Shown here: one piece after another, positions 40,956-48,714 of the stretch
Position numbering within the stretch: the first letter of the stretch is position 1
How the letters are laid out: every line of letters starts with the position of its first letter
Source: Chloroflexi bacterium UBA5189
GTDB lineage: Bacteria; Chloroflexota; Limnocylindria; Limnocylindrales; CSP1-4
Assembly (NCBI GenBank): GCA_002413045.1
Contig: DHWF01000041.1
Coordinates: 37,726-101,725 of the forward strand
Direction of reading: 5' to 3'
Length of the DNA stretch: 64,000 bases
Translations under genes and position numbers: made by a program
The notes under the pieces: model-generated
Told to the model about the DNA's origin: nothing
Seen by the model: the letters and a program-made list of their open reading frames with translations, nothing else
The model's database searches: none

Positions 40956-41426
40956 GTGAGCGCCAGCCGCGTTCCGGGCCGCAGCAGCGAGCCAACGTAC
41001 GTGCTCGTCCAGGAGCACGAGGTCGCGCCGCAGGTCGTCGAGATGGCGCGGGAGGCAGTGCGCCGCGCTGCCGCCGAGCTGCAGCTCGGCGCGGTTCCGG
41101 AGATCCGCTGGTTCGCCGACTCGCGCGAACTCCCGCGCGAGCGGGTGGCGGCTGCGCGGGAGGTGTTCGTGCCGGGCGACGGTGACGCGAAGGCCGGCTC
41201 GGTGCCGCCCTACGTCCGGTACTCGAGCGAGGCAGGCTGGGAACCGACGCCGCCGGTGATCATGCTGAACCGGACCCAGTGTTTGCCGGACACGCCGCTG
41301 CACGAGGCCCGCCACCTGTGGCAGATCAAGACCGGCCGCTACCGAGCGGACGAGGAGTCCACACACGAGCTTGAGGATGACGCCGACGCCTGGGCCGCGA
41401 GTGCGGTGACGCGTCTCGCCACGTGA
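40956..41426 (+). CDS. Zincin-like metalloprotein of unknown family
   Basis: 156 residues from the second of two GTG codons, five bases after GGAGG. HEARHLWQIKTGRYRADEESTHELEDDADAWAA has the HExxH zinc site (H116, E117, H120) and a later E-x-x-A-D-x-W-A that could give the third ligand. The N-terminal part is globular (LVQEHEVAPQVVEMAREA). Peptidase activity is inferred only. It lies between the ETF oxidoreductase and the acyl-CoA dehydrogenase, which is unusual. Confidence 0.7.
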   Translation: MSASRVPGRSSEPTYVLVQEHEVAPQVVEMAREAVRRAAAELQLGAVPEIRWFADSRELPRERVAAAREVFVPGDGDAKAGSVPPYVRYSSEAGWEPTPPVIMLNRTQCLPDTPLHEARHLWQIKTGRYRADEESTHELEDDADAWAASAVTRLAT

Positions 41427-41445
41427 CACGGACTAGGATTCGAGG

Positions 41446-42615
41446 GTGACGGGCCCCCGATCGATCGGCTATCGCCTCACCGAAGAGCAGGTGCTCCTGC
41501 GGGACACGATTCGGCAGCTCGCGTTCGAGCAGATCGCTCCGCGCGCGGCCGAGATCGATCGGTCGGGCGAGTTCCCGGAGGATATCCGGCAGCTGCTTGC
41601 CAGCCAGGATGTCCTCGCGCTGCCGTACCCAGCTGAGCACGGCGGGCTCGGCGCAGACCTGCTCACGCAGTGCCTCGCGATCGAAGCGATCGCCCATGCC
41701 TGCGTGACCTCCAGCCTGATCCTCAGCGTCCAGGCGCTCGCGTCGCTGCCCCTGCTCCTGGGCGGCTCCAAGGAGCAGCACGCGAGGTTCTTCCCGAATC
41801 TCGCTTCCGGGAAGACCCTCGCTGCGTTCGCGCTCACCGAACCCGAGGCCGGCTCCGATGCAGCCGCGCTGCGGACGCGGGCCGTCCGAGACGGCGATGA
41901 CTACCGCGTCACGGGGACGAAGCGGTTCATCACCAACGGCAGCGTCGCGGGGCTGATCACGGTCTTTGCCGTCACGAATCCGGATGCGAAACGCCACCAG
42001 CGCATCTCGGCGTTTGCGGTCGAAGTGCCCGCCGAGGGCTTCAAGGTCGCCCGGCTCGAGCACAAGCTCGGCATCCGCGGCAGTCCCACGGCAGAGCTGA
42101 CGTTCGATGAAGTCCGGGTGCCGGCGGCGAACCTGATCGGCGCGGAAGGCGATGGCTGGAAGCTGGCCCTCGCGACGCTCGATCGGTCGCGCCCGGGCAT
42201 CGCCGCGCAGGCGGTCGGCATCGCGCAAGGGGCGCTGGACGTGGCGGCACAGTACGCCCGCGAACGCAAGCAGTTCGGCCAGCGGATCGGCGAGTTCCAG
42301 ATGATCCAGGCGATGCTCGCCGACATGGACGCCCGCACCGAGGCGGCCCGCCAGCTGACGTACAAGGCCGCGACCGAGGTCGAGGCGGGCGCGCACGACG
42401 GGACGCGCTGGGCGTCGGTCGCGAAGTTGATCGCCGGTGATACGGCAATGGCCGTGACCACCGATGCGGTGCAAGTGCTCGGCGGCTACGGTTACACCGA
42501 TGACTACCCGGTCGAGCGGATGATGCGCGACGCCAAGATCACCCAGCTGTACGAGGGCACCCAGCAGATCCAGCGGCTGGTGATCGCCCGCGCGCTGCTC
42601 GGCAAGGCCGAGTAG
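41446..42615 (+). CDS. Acyl-CoA dehydrogenase
   Basis: 389 residues. FAD-dependent desaturation of an acyl-CoA, with ETF as the electron acceptor. FALTEPEAGSDAAALRTRA and GTKRFITNG lie in the N-terminal half; the C-terminal helical domain has ERKQFGQRIGEFQMIQAMLADM and ends in YEGTQQIQRLVIARALLG with the catalytic glutamate. The chain-length specificity is unknown; this short-chain or branched type is common. GTG lies six bases after TAGGAT, likely leaderless. etfBA follows, 17 bp downstream. Confidence 0.93.
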   Translation: MTGPRSIGYRLTEEQVLLRDTIRQLAFEQIAPRAAEIDRSGEFPEDIRQLLASQDVLALPYPAEHGGLGADLLTQCLAIEAIAHACVTSSLILSVQALASLPLLLGGSKEQHARFFPNLASGKTLAAFALTEPEAGSDAAALRTRAVRDGDDYRVTGTKRFITNGSVAGLITVFAVTNPDAKRHQRISAFAVEVPAEGFKVARLEHKLGIRGSPTAELTFDEVRVPAANLIGAEGDGWKLALATLDRSRPGIAAQAVGIAQGALDVAAQYARERKQFGQRIGEFQMIQAMLADMDARTEAARQLTYKAATEVEAGAHDGTRWASVAKLIAGDTAMAVTTDAVQVLGGYGYTDDYPVERMMRDAKITQLYEGTQQIQRLVIARALLGKAE

Positions 42616-42632
42616 CAGGCCCGGGAGGCTCG

Positions 42633-43427
42633 ATGCCGCTGCGAATCGTCGTGCTCACGAAGCCCGTGCCGGATCCGGCGGCCGCCGCCGAGCGGCTAGG
42701 CGCGGACGGCCGCCTCGATCGCGCGGCATCGCCGGCGGTCATCAACGGCAACGACGAGTACACCCTCGAGGCGTCGCTCAAGCTCGTCGAGGCGCACGGG
42801 GGCGAGGTAACGCTGCTGTCGATGGCGCCGCCATCGGGTCTCGAGACGATGCGCAAAGGCCTCGCGATGGGTGCCCACCGCGGCGTGCTCGTCACCGACC
42901 CCGCGCTCGCGGGCTCCGACCAGGGCTCCACGATCCAGGTGCTCGCCGCGGCGCTCCGCGGGCTCGAGTACGACCTCGTCCTCGCCGGCTTCGATACGTC
43001 CGACGGCGTGGGCGGGGTCGTCGGAGCAGCGATCGCGTCGCTCCTCAAGCTGCCGTACCTGTCGTCGGCGGCGAAGATCGAGCCCGATCCCGATGCAGGC
43101 ACGGTTCGCGTACGACGCATCAGCCCGACTGGCTTCGACCTGCTCGAGGCGCCGATGCCTGCGCTGATCGTCGGGACGCAGCTGCTCGGCGAGCCGCGCT
43201 ACCCATCGCTGAAGGGGATCATGGCCGCACGGTCGAAGGAGGTCGTGACCAAATCGCTGGCCGACCTCGAGCTCGATGCGAAGGTCGTCGGCGGCGCGGC
43301 GTCGCGTTCGAAGGTGACCGGGACGACGAAGCCGCCTGCCCGTGGCGCGACCACGGTGGTGCGCGGGACGCCTGAGGAAGGCGCGAAGGCCATCGCCGAT
43401 CTCCTCGCCTCGCGGAGGCTCATCTGA
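42633..43427 (+). CDS. etfB: Electron transfer flavoprotein, beta subunit
   Basis: 264 residues; binds AMP and forms the electron-transfer partner of EtfA. KPVPDPAA, VINGNDEYTLEASLKLVEA and DLVLAGFDTSDGVGGVVGAAIA are characteristic, and the C-terminal region KGIMAARSKEV fits. The ATG has a GGGAGG site nine bases upstream. Its stop overlaps the etfA start by one base (TGATG). Confidence 0.93.
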   Translation: MPLRIVVLTKPVPDPAAAAERLGADGRLDRAASPAVINGNDEYTLEASLKLVEAHGGEVTLLSMAPPSGLETMRKGLAMGAHRGVLVTDPALAGSDQGSTIQVLAAALRGLEYDLVLAGFDTSDGVGGVVGAAIASLLKLPYLSSAAKIEPDPDAGTVRVRRISPTGFDLLEAPMPALIVGTQLLGEPRYPSLKGIMAARSKEVVTKSLADLELDAKVVGGAASRSKVTGTTKPPARGATTVVRGTPEEGAKAIADLLASRRLI

Positions 43428-44425
43428 TGGCCGGCGCGAAGGATGCGAAGGGCACGATCTGGGTCGTCGCCGAGACGAACGCCGACGGGTCCCTCGCCAA
43501 GAGCTCGACTGAGGTCGCGACGCTCGCGCGAACGCTCGCGGAGGCGGCGGGTGCGTCCGCCGCAGGGATCGTGATTGCTGCGGATCCGAAAGCCGCCGCA
43601 GCGGAGCTCGCGGGCTACGTGGCGCGCGTCGTTGCGGTCGCCGAGCCAAAGGCCGCCGGTTACGCGTGGGCCCAGGTCGCGGCACAACGGGCCGCGGCGA
43701 TTCTCGCCTCCGAGTCGCCCGCGGTGATCCTCACCGGCGCCGGCCCGGACGGCCGCGACGTCGCTGGCACGCTGTCCGCGCTGCTCGAGCGGCCCGTGCT
43801 GGTGAACGCGACGGCAGTCGCCTGGAAGGACGGCGGCCCATCGGTCGAGATGAGCGTATTCGGCGGCAAGCTGATCACGACGTCGGCGTTCGTGGACGGG
43901 GAGTGGGGGATCGTCACGGTTCGCCCGAACGTCGTGACCGCCGAGGAGGCGGGCTCGAAGGGCAAGGTCGAGACGCAGGCGCCCGCCGGGGACCTCGACC
44001 TGCCGCTCGTGAAGGTCGTCGACCAGATCACCGAGGCGGCCGCCGCGCTCCCGATCGAGGAGGCGCGCGTCATCGTCGCCGGCGGGCGCGGCGTCGGCGG
44101 GCCCGATGGGTTCGCCCTCGTCCGCGAGATCGCAGCGGTACTCGGCGGTGCGGTCGGCGCCACCCGCGCGGCCGTCGATTCGGGCTGGATCCCGTACAAC
44201 CAGCAGATCGGCCAGACGGGCAAGATCGTGAAGCCGCAGCTCTACCTGGCCCTCGGCATCTCCGGCGCGATCCAGCACAAGGTCGGCATGCAGACCGCGG
44301 GCACGATCATCGGCATCAATCGCGACCCCGACGCGCCGATCGCCGAATTCGCGGACCTGGTGGTCGTTGGCGACCTCTTCGAGGTCGGCAAGGCACTGCT
44401 CGCGGAGCTCAAGTCGCGCGCCTGA
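43427..44425 (+). CDS. etfA: Electron transfer flavoprotein, alpha subunit
   Basis: 332 residues. The C-terminal FAD domain contains VAGGRGVGGPDGFALV, GATRAAVDSGWIPYNQQIGQ, YLALGISGAIQHKVGM and IIGINRDPDAPIAEFADLVVVGD, all standard. With EtfB it accepts electrons from the acyl-CoA dehydrogenase encoded upstream and would pass them to the membrane FeS protein at 38378. Confidence 0.95.
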   Translation: MAGAKDAKGTIWVVAETNADGSLAKSSTEVATLARTLAEAAGASAAGIVIAADPKAAAAELAGYVARVVAVAEPKAAGYAWAQVAAQRAAAILASESPAVILTGAGPDGRDVAGTLSALLERPVLVNATAVAWKDGGPSVEMSVFGGKLITTSAFVDGEWGIVTVRPNVVTAEEAGSKGKVETQAPAGDLDLPLVKVVDQITEAAAALPIEEARVIVAGGRGVGGPDGFALVREIAAVLGGAVGATRAAVDSGWIPYNQQIGQTGKIVKPQLYLALGISGAIQHKVGMQTAGTIIGINRDPDAPIAEFADLVVVGDLFEVGKALLAELKSRA

Positions 44426-44507
44426 CCCTGGCGCATACATCCGTGCCGGCTGCAGATGTTCACGTGGGATACGAACGCTACGACCTTGAACATTGTGAGA
44501 CGCTTCG

Positions 44508-45077
44508 TCATCCGGCGGGAATGCGTACCCGGTAGGTGGGCCTGCGCGGCGTCAGCAGCCATTCTTGCTCGATCACGACGCCGGTGATCCGCGCGAGGAA
44601 TGCCAGCGCCGATGGGCGAGCGTTCGCCACGCCAAACGGGAGGCCTCGCTCTTCGGCCAGCGCCTCGGCGCTGTCGTACAGCAGTGGATCGAACGCCCGG
44701 AGCAGCGTGCCGTCCCTGGCGAACGAGGCGCTCATCACCGCGTTGACGTTCCAGTAGACGCTGGCGGCCTCGCCGCCGACCGACAGCCGCGCCACCTCGT
44801 CCGGCATCGACGCGCCCCAGCCATTCGGCTGGATGGCCACCGTCCAGCCGCCCAGCCGGTCGATCAGGGAGATCTCGGAGCCCCACGCGAAGTCGTCCAG
44901 CTGGAAGGCAGCCTCGACCGCCTCAAGGAGCGTTCGATCGGGCGACAGTCGCTCCACGACCGAGAAGGCCGCCGCCGGTTCGTTGATGACGGGGCGGATG
45001 ACGGCGATCGACAGTCCGTCGATGCCGTCCGCGAAGTCGTCCGCCCAGGCGAATGACTCCCACACGATCTCGCCCAT
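44508..45077 (-). CDS. DUF6461-like protein
   Basis: 189 residues from an ATG nine bases after AAGGAGGT. GGWTVAIQPNGWGA, then VARLSVGGEAASVYWNVNAVMS and RDGTLLRAFDPLLYD, resemble the DUF6461 family common in actinobacteria, often near toxin or immunity genes. It is read divergently from nrdR; the candidate NrdR boxes lie in the space between them. Confidence 0.75.
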   Translation of the reverse strand: MGEIVWESFAWADDFADGIDGLSIAVIRPVINEPAAAFSVVERLSPDRTLLEAVEAAFQLDDFAWGSEISLIDRLGGWTVAIQPNGWGASMPDEVARLSVGGEAASVYWNVNAVMSASFARDGTLLRAFDPLLYDSAEALAEERGLPFGVANARPSALAFLARITGVVIEQEWLLTPRRPTYRVRIPAG

Positions 45078-45107
45078 CCGCAGCCGACCTCCTTATCCTG
45101 GGTAGCG

Positions 45108-45154
45108 CGCCTACATGTAGTGGTATGATCCCATGGCACCACAACCCCTAGTGG
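45108..45154 (+). promoter_or_regulatory. Pair of candidate NrdR boxes around a -10 sequence
   Basis: Two 16-bp sites, 45108-45123 and 45139-45154, both ending in TAGTGG, lie 31 bp apart, the three-turn spacing usual for NrdR boxes. Each matches 10 of 16 positions of the consensus as I recall it (ACACWATATATWGTGT), mostly in the outer CAC/GTG parts. TATGAT (45124-45129), a probable -10 for nrdR, sits between them. The second is part of an inverted repeat CACCAC/GTGGTG at 45137-45156. Confidence 0.55.
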
Positions 45155-45177
45155 TGAGCGGAGGGACTTGAACCGGC

Positions 45178-45651
45178 ATGCGATGTCCAGTCTGTGGTGA
45201 GCGAGACACCCGGGTGGTCGATTCGCGCGACCTCGACGACTCGGCGACGATCCGTCGTCGCCGTGAGTGCGCGTCGTGCAGCGCCCGATTCACGACCTAC
45301 GAGCGCGTCGAGGCGGCGCGCCTCCTCGTCGTCAAGCGCGACGGCACGCGCCAGGAGTTCGATCGCGACAAGCTCGCAAACGGCCTGCGCAAGGCGCTGA
45401 CTCGCCGACCGGTCCCCGAGGGCGCAGCAGAGGCCGCCGCCGACCAGATCGAGGCCCAGCTCCGCAGCGAGGGCGTCACCGAGGTGCCGTCCTCCAAGGT
45501 CGGCCAGCTGTCGATGGCCAAGCTCAAGATGCTCGATCAGATCGCCTACGTCCGCTTCGCCAGCGTCTACCAGAGCTTCGAGGACCTCGAGGACCTCAAG
45601 CGCGAGGTCGACTCGCTCTGGGAGCAGAAGGGCACGAAGCCCGGCCACTGA
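45178..45651 (+). CDS. nrdR: Transcriptional repressor NrdR
   Basis: 157 residues, the family's standard length. The N-terminal zinc ribbon (MRCPVCGERDTRVVDSRD, then RRRECASCSARFTTYERVE) binds DNA, and the ATP-cone (LLVVKRDGTRQEFDRDKL) senses ATP/dATP. It represses ribonucleotide reductase genes when dATP is high. No nrd gene follows, but dcd lies 400 bp downstream. GGAGGG lies before the ATG. Autoregulation is likely from the boxes upstream. Confidence 0.95.
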   Translation: MRCPVCGERDTRVVDSRDLDDSATIRRRRECASCSARFTTYERVEAARLLVVKRDGTRQEFDRDKLANGLRKALTRRPVPEGAAEAAADQIEAQLRSEGVTEVPSSKVGQLSMAKLKMLDQIAYVRFASVYQSFEDLEDLKREVDSLWEQKGTKPGH

Positions 45652-45652
45652 T

Positions 45653-45704
45653 CCGGCCGCGGCGGGTTCGCGACCTAGCCGGCCGCGGCGGGTTCGCGAC
45701 CTAG
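45653..45704 (+). repeat. 26-bp tandem duplication
   Basis: Two identical adjacent copies of a 26-bp unit (45653-45678 and 45679-45704, beginning CCGGCCGCGG and ending CGACCTAG), followed by a partial third (CCGGCCGC). It abuts the end of a pseudogene and lies just after nrdR. Probably a replication slippage event. Confidence 0.85.
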
Positions 45705-45715
45705 CCGGCCGCCAT

Positions 45716-46027
45716 CTACGAACCAATCTCGCGAGCGCAGCGCAGGATCGCGGTGGCGCATAGGTCGATGTCCGCCTCTGTCGTCGACCAGTTCGACACC
45801 GAGATGCGCATCGCGGCCATGCCATGCCACGTCGTGCCACCGAGCCAGCACGTGCCGTCGGCCTGGACGGCGGCGAGGTCGCTTGGCGCCACCGGCACCG
45901 GCCCGCCGAGCGCCTCGCGAAGCGCCACCAGGTCAACCTTCTGGGCGACGGGCCGGTCCGGCAGTCGATCCAGGAAATCGCCGGCGAGCTCGGCGGTTCG
46001 GTGCAGCAGTCGGTCACGGTCGGGCAT
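45716..46027 (-). pseudogene. Collapsed PLP-dependent decarboxylase gene
   Basis: 103 codons. The first 45 residues (LLHRTAELAGDFLDRLPDRPV, then VDLVALREALGGPVP) match the N-terminus of group II pyridoxal-dependent decarboxylases; the last 45 (CWLGGTTWHGMAAMRISVSNW, then TTEADIDLC) match their C-terminus. The roughly 350-residue middle, including the PLP lysine, is missing, without a frameshift. A clean internal deletion has left an inactive remnant. It is between nrdR and dcd on the opposite strand. Confidence 0.7.
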
Positions 46028-46064
46028 GCCGGGCAGGGTAGCCGCGTGCGATGATTCCGGGCAC

Positions 46065-46640
46065 ATGAGTGTGCTTTCCGATCGCGACATCCGGGCCGCC
46101 CTCGAGGCCGGCGAGATCGTCATCCGGCCATACGACCCGCAGGACCTGCAGCCCTCGTCGGTTGACCTGCATCTCGATCGCCGGTTCCGGGTCTTTCGGA
46201 ACAACCGCTACGCGTTCATCGACGTCCGGCAGGAACAGCCGGACCTCACGGAGCTCCTCACGATCGCCGACGATGAGCCGTTCATCCTGCATCCCGGCGA
46301 GTTCGTGCTCGGGCAGACGCTCGAATGGACGGAGCTCCCGAATGATCTCGTGGCCAGGCTCGAAGGGAAGTCGAGTCTCGGCCGTCTGGGCCTGCTGATC
46401 CACTCGACCGCGGGGTACGTGGATCCGGGCTGGAAGGGCAACCTGACCCTCGAGCTGTCGAACGTCGCGAACCTGCCGATCGCCCTGTATTTCGGGATGA
46501 AGATCGGCCAGATCAGCTACTTCCGGATGACGAGCCCGGTAGACCGGCCGTACGGGAGCAAGGAGCTCGGCTCGAAATACCAGGGCCAGTCAGAACCGAC
46601 CGCTTCGGCGTTCCACAAGAACTTCCCGAAGGGCAAATAA
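46065..46640 (+). CDS. dcd: dCTP deaminase
   Basis: Converts dCTP to dUTP, and in some bacteria also on to dUMP. 191 residues, full length: MSVLSDRDIRAALEAGEIVI, QPSSVDLHLDRRFRVF, and the catalytic GKSSLGRLGLLIHSTAGYVDPGW with FGMKIGQISYF. Together with nrdR it makes a deoxynucleotide-supply locus. I cannot tell from sequence whether it is the bifunctional deaminase/dUTPase form. Confidence 0.95.
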   Translation: MSVLSDRDIRAALEAGEIVIRPYDPQDLQPSSVDLHLDRRFRVFRNNRYAFIDVRQEQPDLTELLTIADDEPFILHPGEFVLGQTLEWTELPNDLVARLEGKSSLGRLGLLIHSTAGYVDPGWKGNLTLELSNVANLPIALYFGMKIGQISYFRMTSPVDRPYGSKELGSKYQGQSEPTASAFHKNFPKGK

Positions 46641-46646
46641 CCGCCG

Positions 46647-47507
46647 ATGGCGGCGAACGACGCGGTCGACTGGTCAGCGGACCTCGGCGGCCGGACCCGC
46701 GTCTCCCTGATCCAGGCCGGGACGTTCCGCAGCGATGCCGGAGCGTTGTTCGGGCCGGTGCCGCGGCTGCTCTGGGACCGCCTCGTGACCGACGAGATCG
46801 ACCATGAGCATCGTCTCCTGCAGGCGCTCAACTGCCTGCTCGTCGAGACGCCCGCGGGGCGGGTCCTGATCGAGACCGGCATCGGCGAGCGGCTCCCGGA
46901 GAAGACCCGCGACATGCGCCGCTACGAGGGCACCCCGATCGTGCCCGCGATGGAGGCTGCCGGCTTCGACCCGAAGACCGTCGATGTCGTGGTCATGAGC
47001 CACCTCCACTTCGACCACGCCGGCGGCCTCATGCGCGCGGACAGCGGCGGCAGGGCGTTCCCGCGTGCCCGGATCGTCGCCCAGCAGGCCGAGTGGGAGA
47101 TCGCGCTGAGCGACAACAGCCGGATCGTCGCCTCGTACGACCAGCTCGAGCTGCGGCTCGTGGAGCGGTGGGGGACGGATGGCGCCGTTGACGGCGACGT
47201 CGAGGTGCTGCCCGGCGTCTCGGTGATCAGGACGGGCGGCCACTCCAAGGGCCACCAGGCGATCGTGGTCCGGGGCACGAATGAGGCGCTGGCGTTCTTC
47301 GGCGATCTCGGCATGCGGCCGTGGAGCGCCAACCCGCGCTGGGTGACCTCGTTCGACGACTTCCCGCTGGATTCCGTCGAGATGAAGGGCGAGCTGTTCG
47401 CGCGTGCCGCCGAGGAGGACTGGCTCGTCGCGCTGAGCCACGAGCCGGTGACCCCGATCGGGCGCCTCACGTCCGATCGCGACCGCTATCGATTCGACCC
47501 CATCTGA
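46647..47507 (+). CDS. Metallo-beta-lactamase-fold hydrolase
   Basis: 286 residues. SHLHFDHAGGL is the HxHxDH metal motif; a later histidine in GGHSKGHQAI, the aspartate in FGDLGMRP and H in ALSHEPVTP give the other ligands. The N-terminal FRSDAGALFGPVPRLLWDR and DTPAGR-like LLVETPAGRVLIETG resemble the quorum-quenching lactonase/alkylsulfatase-like branch. Substrate is unknown. It follows dcd by six bases. Confidence 0.85.
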   Translation: MAANDAVDWSADLGGRTRVSLIQAGTFRSDAGALFGPVPRLLWDRLVTDEIDHEHRLLQALNCLLVETPAGRVLIETGIGERLPEKTRDMRRYEGTPIVPAMEAAGFDPKTVDVVVMSHLHFDHAGGLMRADSGGRAFPRARIVAQQAEWEIALSDNSRIVASYDQLELRLVERWGTDGAVDGDVEVLPGVSVIRTGGHSKGHQAIVVRGTNEALAFFGDLGMRPWSANPRWVTSFDDFPLDSVEMKGELFARAAEEDWLVALSHEPVTPIGRLTSDRDRYRFDPI

Positions 47508-47532
47508 GCCCGCCCCGCGCTACGCTCCGCGC

Positions 47533-48708
47533 ATGTTCCGCATGGCGGTCGGGCACAGCGACGACATCGACATCGACGCTGCGCTCGCGCAGGTCTTCTC
47601 GGAGTGCGATGCGGCCCTCGCAGGAGCGCCGGCACGAGCGGCGATCCTGTTCGGCGCCTGGGATGTCGATCACCGCGTGCTGGTCGATAGCGTTCACGCC
47701 CATTACCCGGGAATCGAGCTCGCCGGTGCCACGACGGCCGGCGAGATGTCGTCGGTCATCGGCTTCTCGGAGGACTCGGTCGCCCTCGCCGTCTTCGCGA
47801 CGGACAGTGTCGAGATCACTGCCGGCCTTGGCGAACAGCTGTCGGCGGATCCCGAGGCCGCGACCCGCGGCGCGGTTGCCATGGCCCGTGCCCGCGCCAC
47901 GGCGACGTCGCGCCTCTGCCTCGTGATGCCGACGATCGGCGGCGCCGAGGCCGGCCCAATCTTCGACGGCCTCCGCAACGCGCTCGGCCCGGGCGTGCCC
48001 ATCGTGGGCGGCGGTGCGTCCCCGGAAGACCCGGCGGCGCCACTCGGCACGACGCGCAGCCGCCAGCTCGCGAACAGGGACATCACCGAGGACTCGATCG
48101 CGATTCTCGTGTTCTCCGGTGACCTCGACTTCTCGATCGGCGTGGAGACCGGCTGGCAGGGCGTCGGGCCGCGCGGGGTCGTGACGAGGACATCCTCGGA
48201 GGGCGTGCTCGAGATCGACGGTCTCCCGGCGATCGACTTCTACGCCCGCTACCTCGGGACGGGGAAGCAGCCACCGATCGCGAACCCGCTGGCGGTCTTC
48301 GAGGGCGGCGGCTCCGATCGGTTCTACCTGCGCACGCCGATCAACTGGGACCCCGAATCGGGGCGGGTCGGGTTCTTCGGGGTGGTGCCGGATGGCTCGA
48401 CGGTCCAGATCACCGTCGCCGGGACCGAGCAGATCTTCGAGGGCGCCAGGGCGTCCATGCAGGACGCGCTCGACGCGTTCCCGAAGGGCAAGGCTCCCGA
48501 GGCCGCGCTGCTCTACTCGTGCGCCACGCGCCGGTACCTGCTCGGGACCCGCGTCGGGCGGGAGGTCGAGATGATCCGCGACCTCCTCGGCACCTCGATC
48601 CCGATCGCCGGCATGTACTGCCTCGGCGAGATCGCCCCGATGGCCTCGCCCGATCGGACGCAGTTCCACAACGCGACGATGGTCTCCGTCCTGCTCGGTG
48701 CGTCCTAG
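47533..48708 (+). CDS. FIST domain sensor protein
   Basis: 391 residues, soluble. An N-terminal FIST domain (ALAQVFSECDAALAG, AILFGAWDVDHRVLVDSV, GATTAGEMSSVIGFSEDSVALAVF) and C-terminal FIST_C domain (FYARYLGTGKQPPIANPLAVFEG, ALLYSCATRRYLLG, GMYCLGEIAPM) are present. FIST domains are ligand-binding sensors, probably for amino acids, in signalling proteins. ATG lies six bases after TACGCT, so likely leaderless. The cyclase gene follows by six bases, suggesting a shared pathway. Confidence 0.9.
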   Translation: MFRMAVGHSDDIDIDAALAQVFSECDAALAGAPARAAILFGAWDVDHRVLVDSVHAHYPGIELAGATTAGEMSSVIGFSEDSVALAVFATDSVEITAGLGEQLSADPEAATRGAVAMARARATATSRLCLVMPTIGGAEAGPIFDGLRNALGPGVPIVGGGASPEDPAAPLGTTRSRQLANRDITEDSIAILVFSGDLDFSIGVETGWQGVGPRGVVTRTSSEGVLEIDGLPAIDFYARYLGTGKQPPIANPLAVFEGGGSDRFYLRTPINWDPESGRVGFFGVVPDGSTVQITVAGTEQIFEGARASMQDALDAFPKGKAPEAALLYSCATRRYLLGTRVGREVEMIRDLLGTSIPIAGMYCLGEIAPMASPDRTQFHNATMVSVLLGAS

Positions 48709-48714
48709 CGCCCG

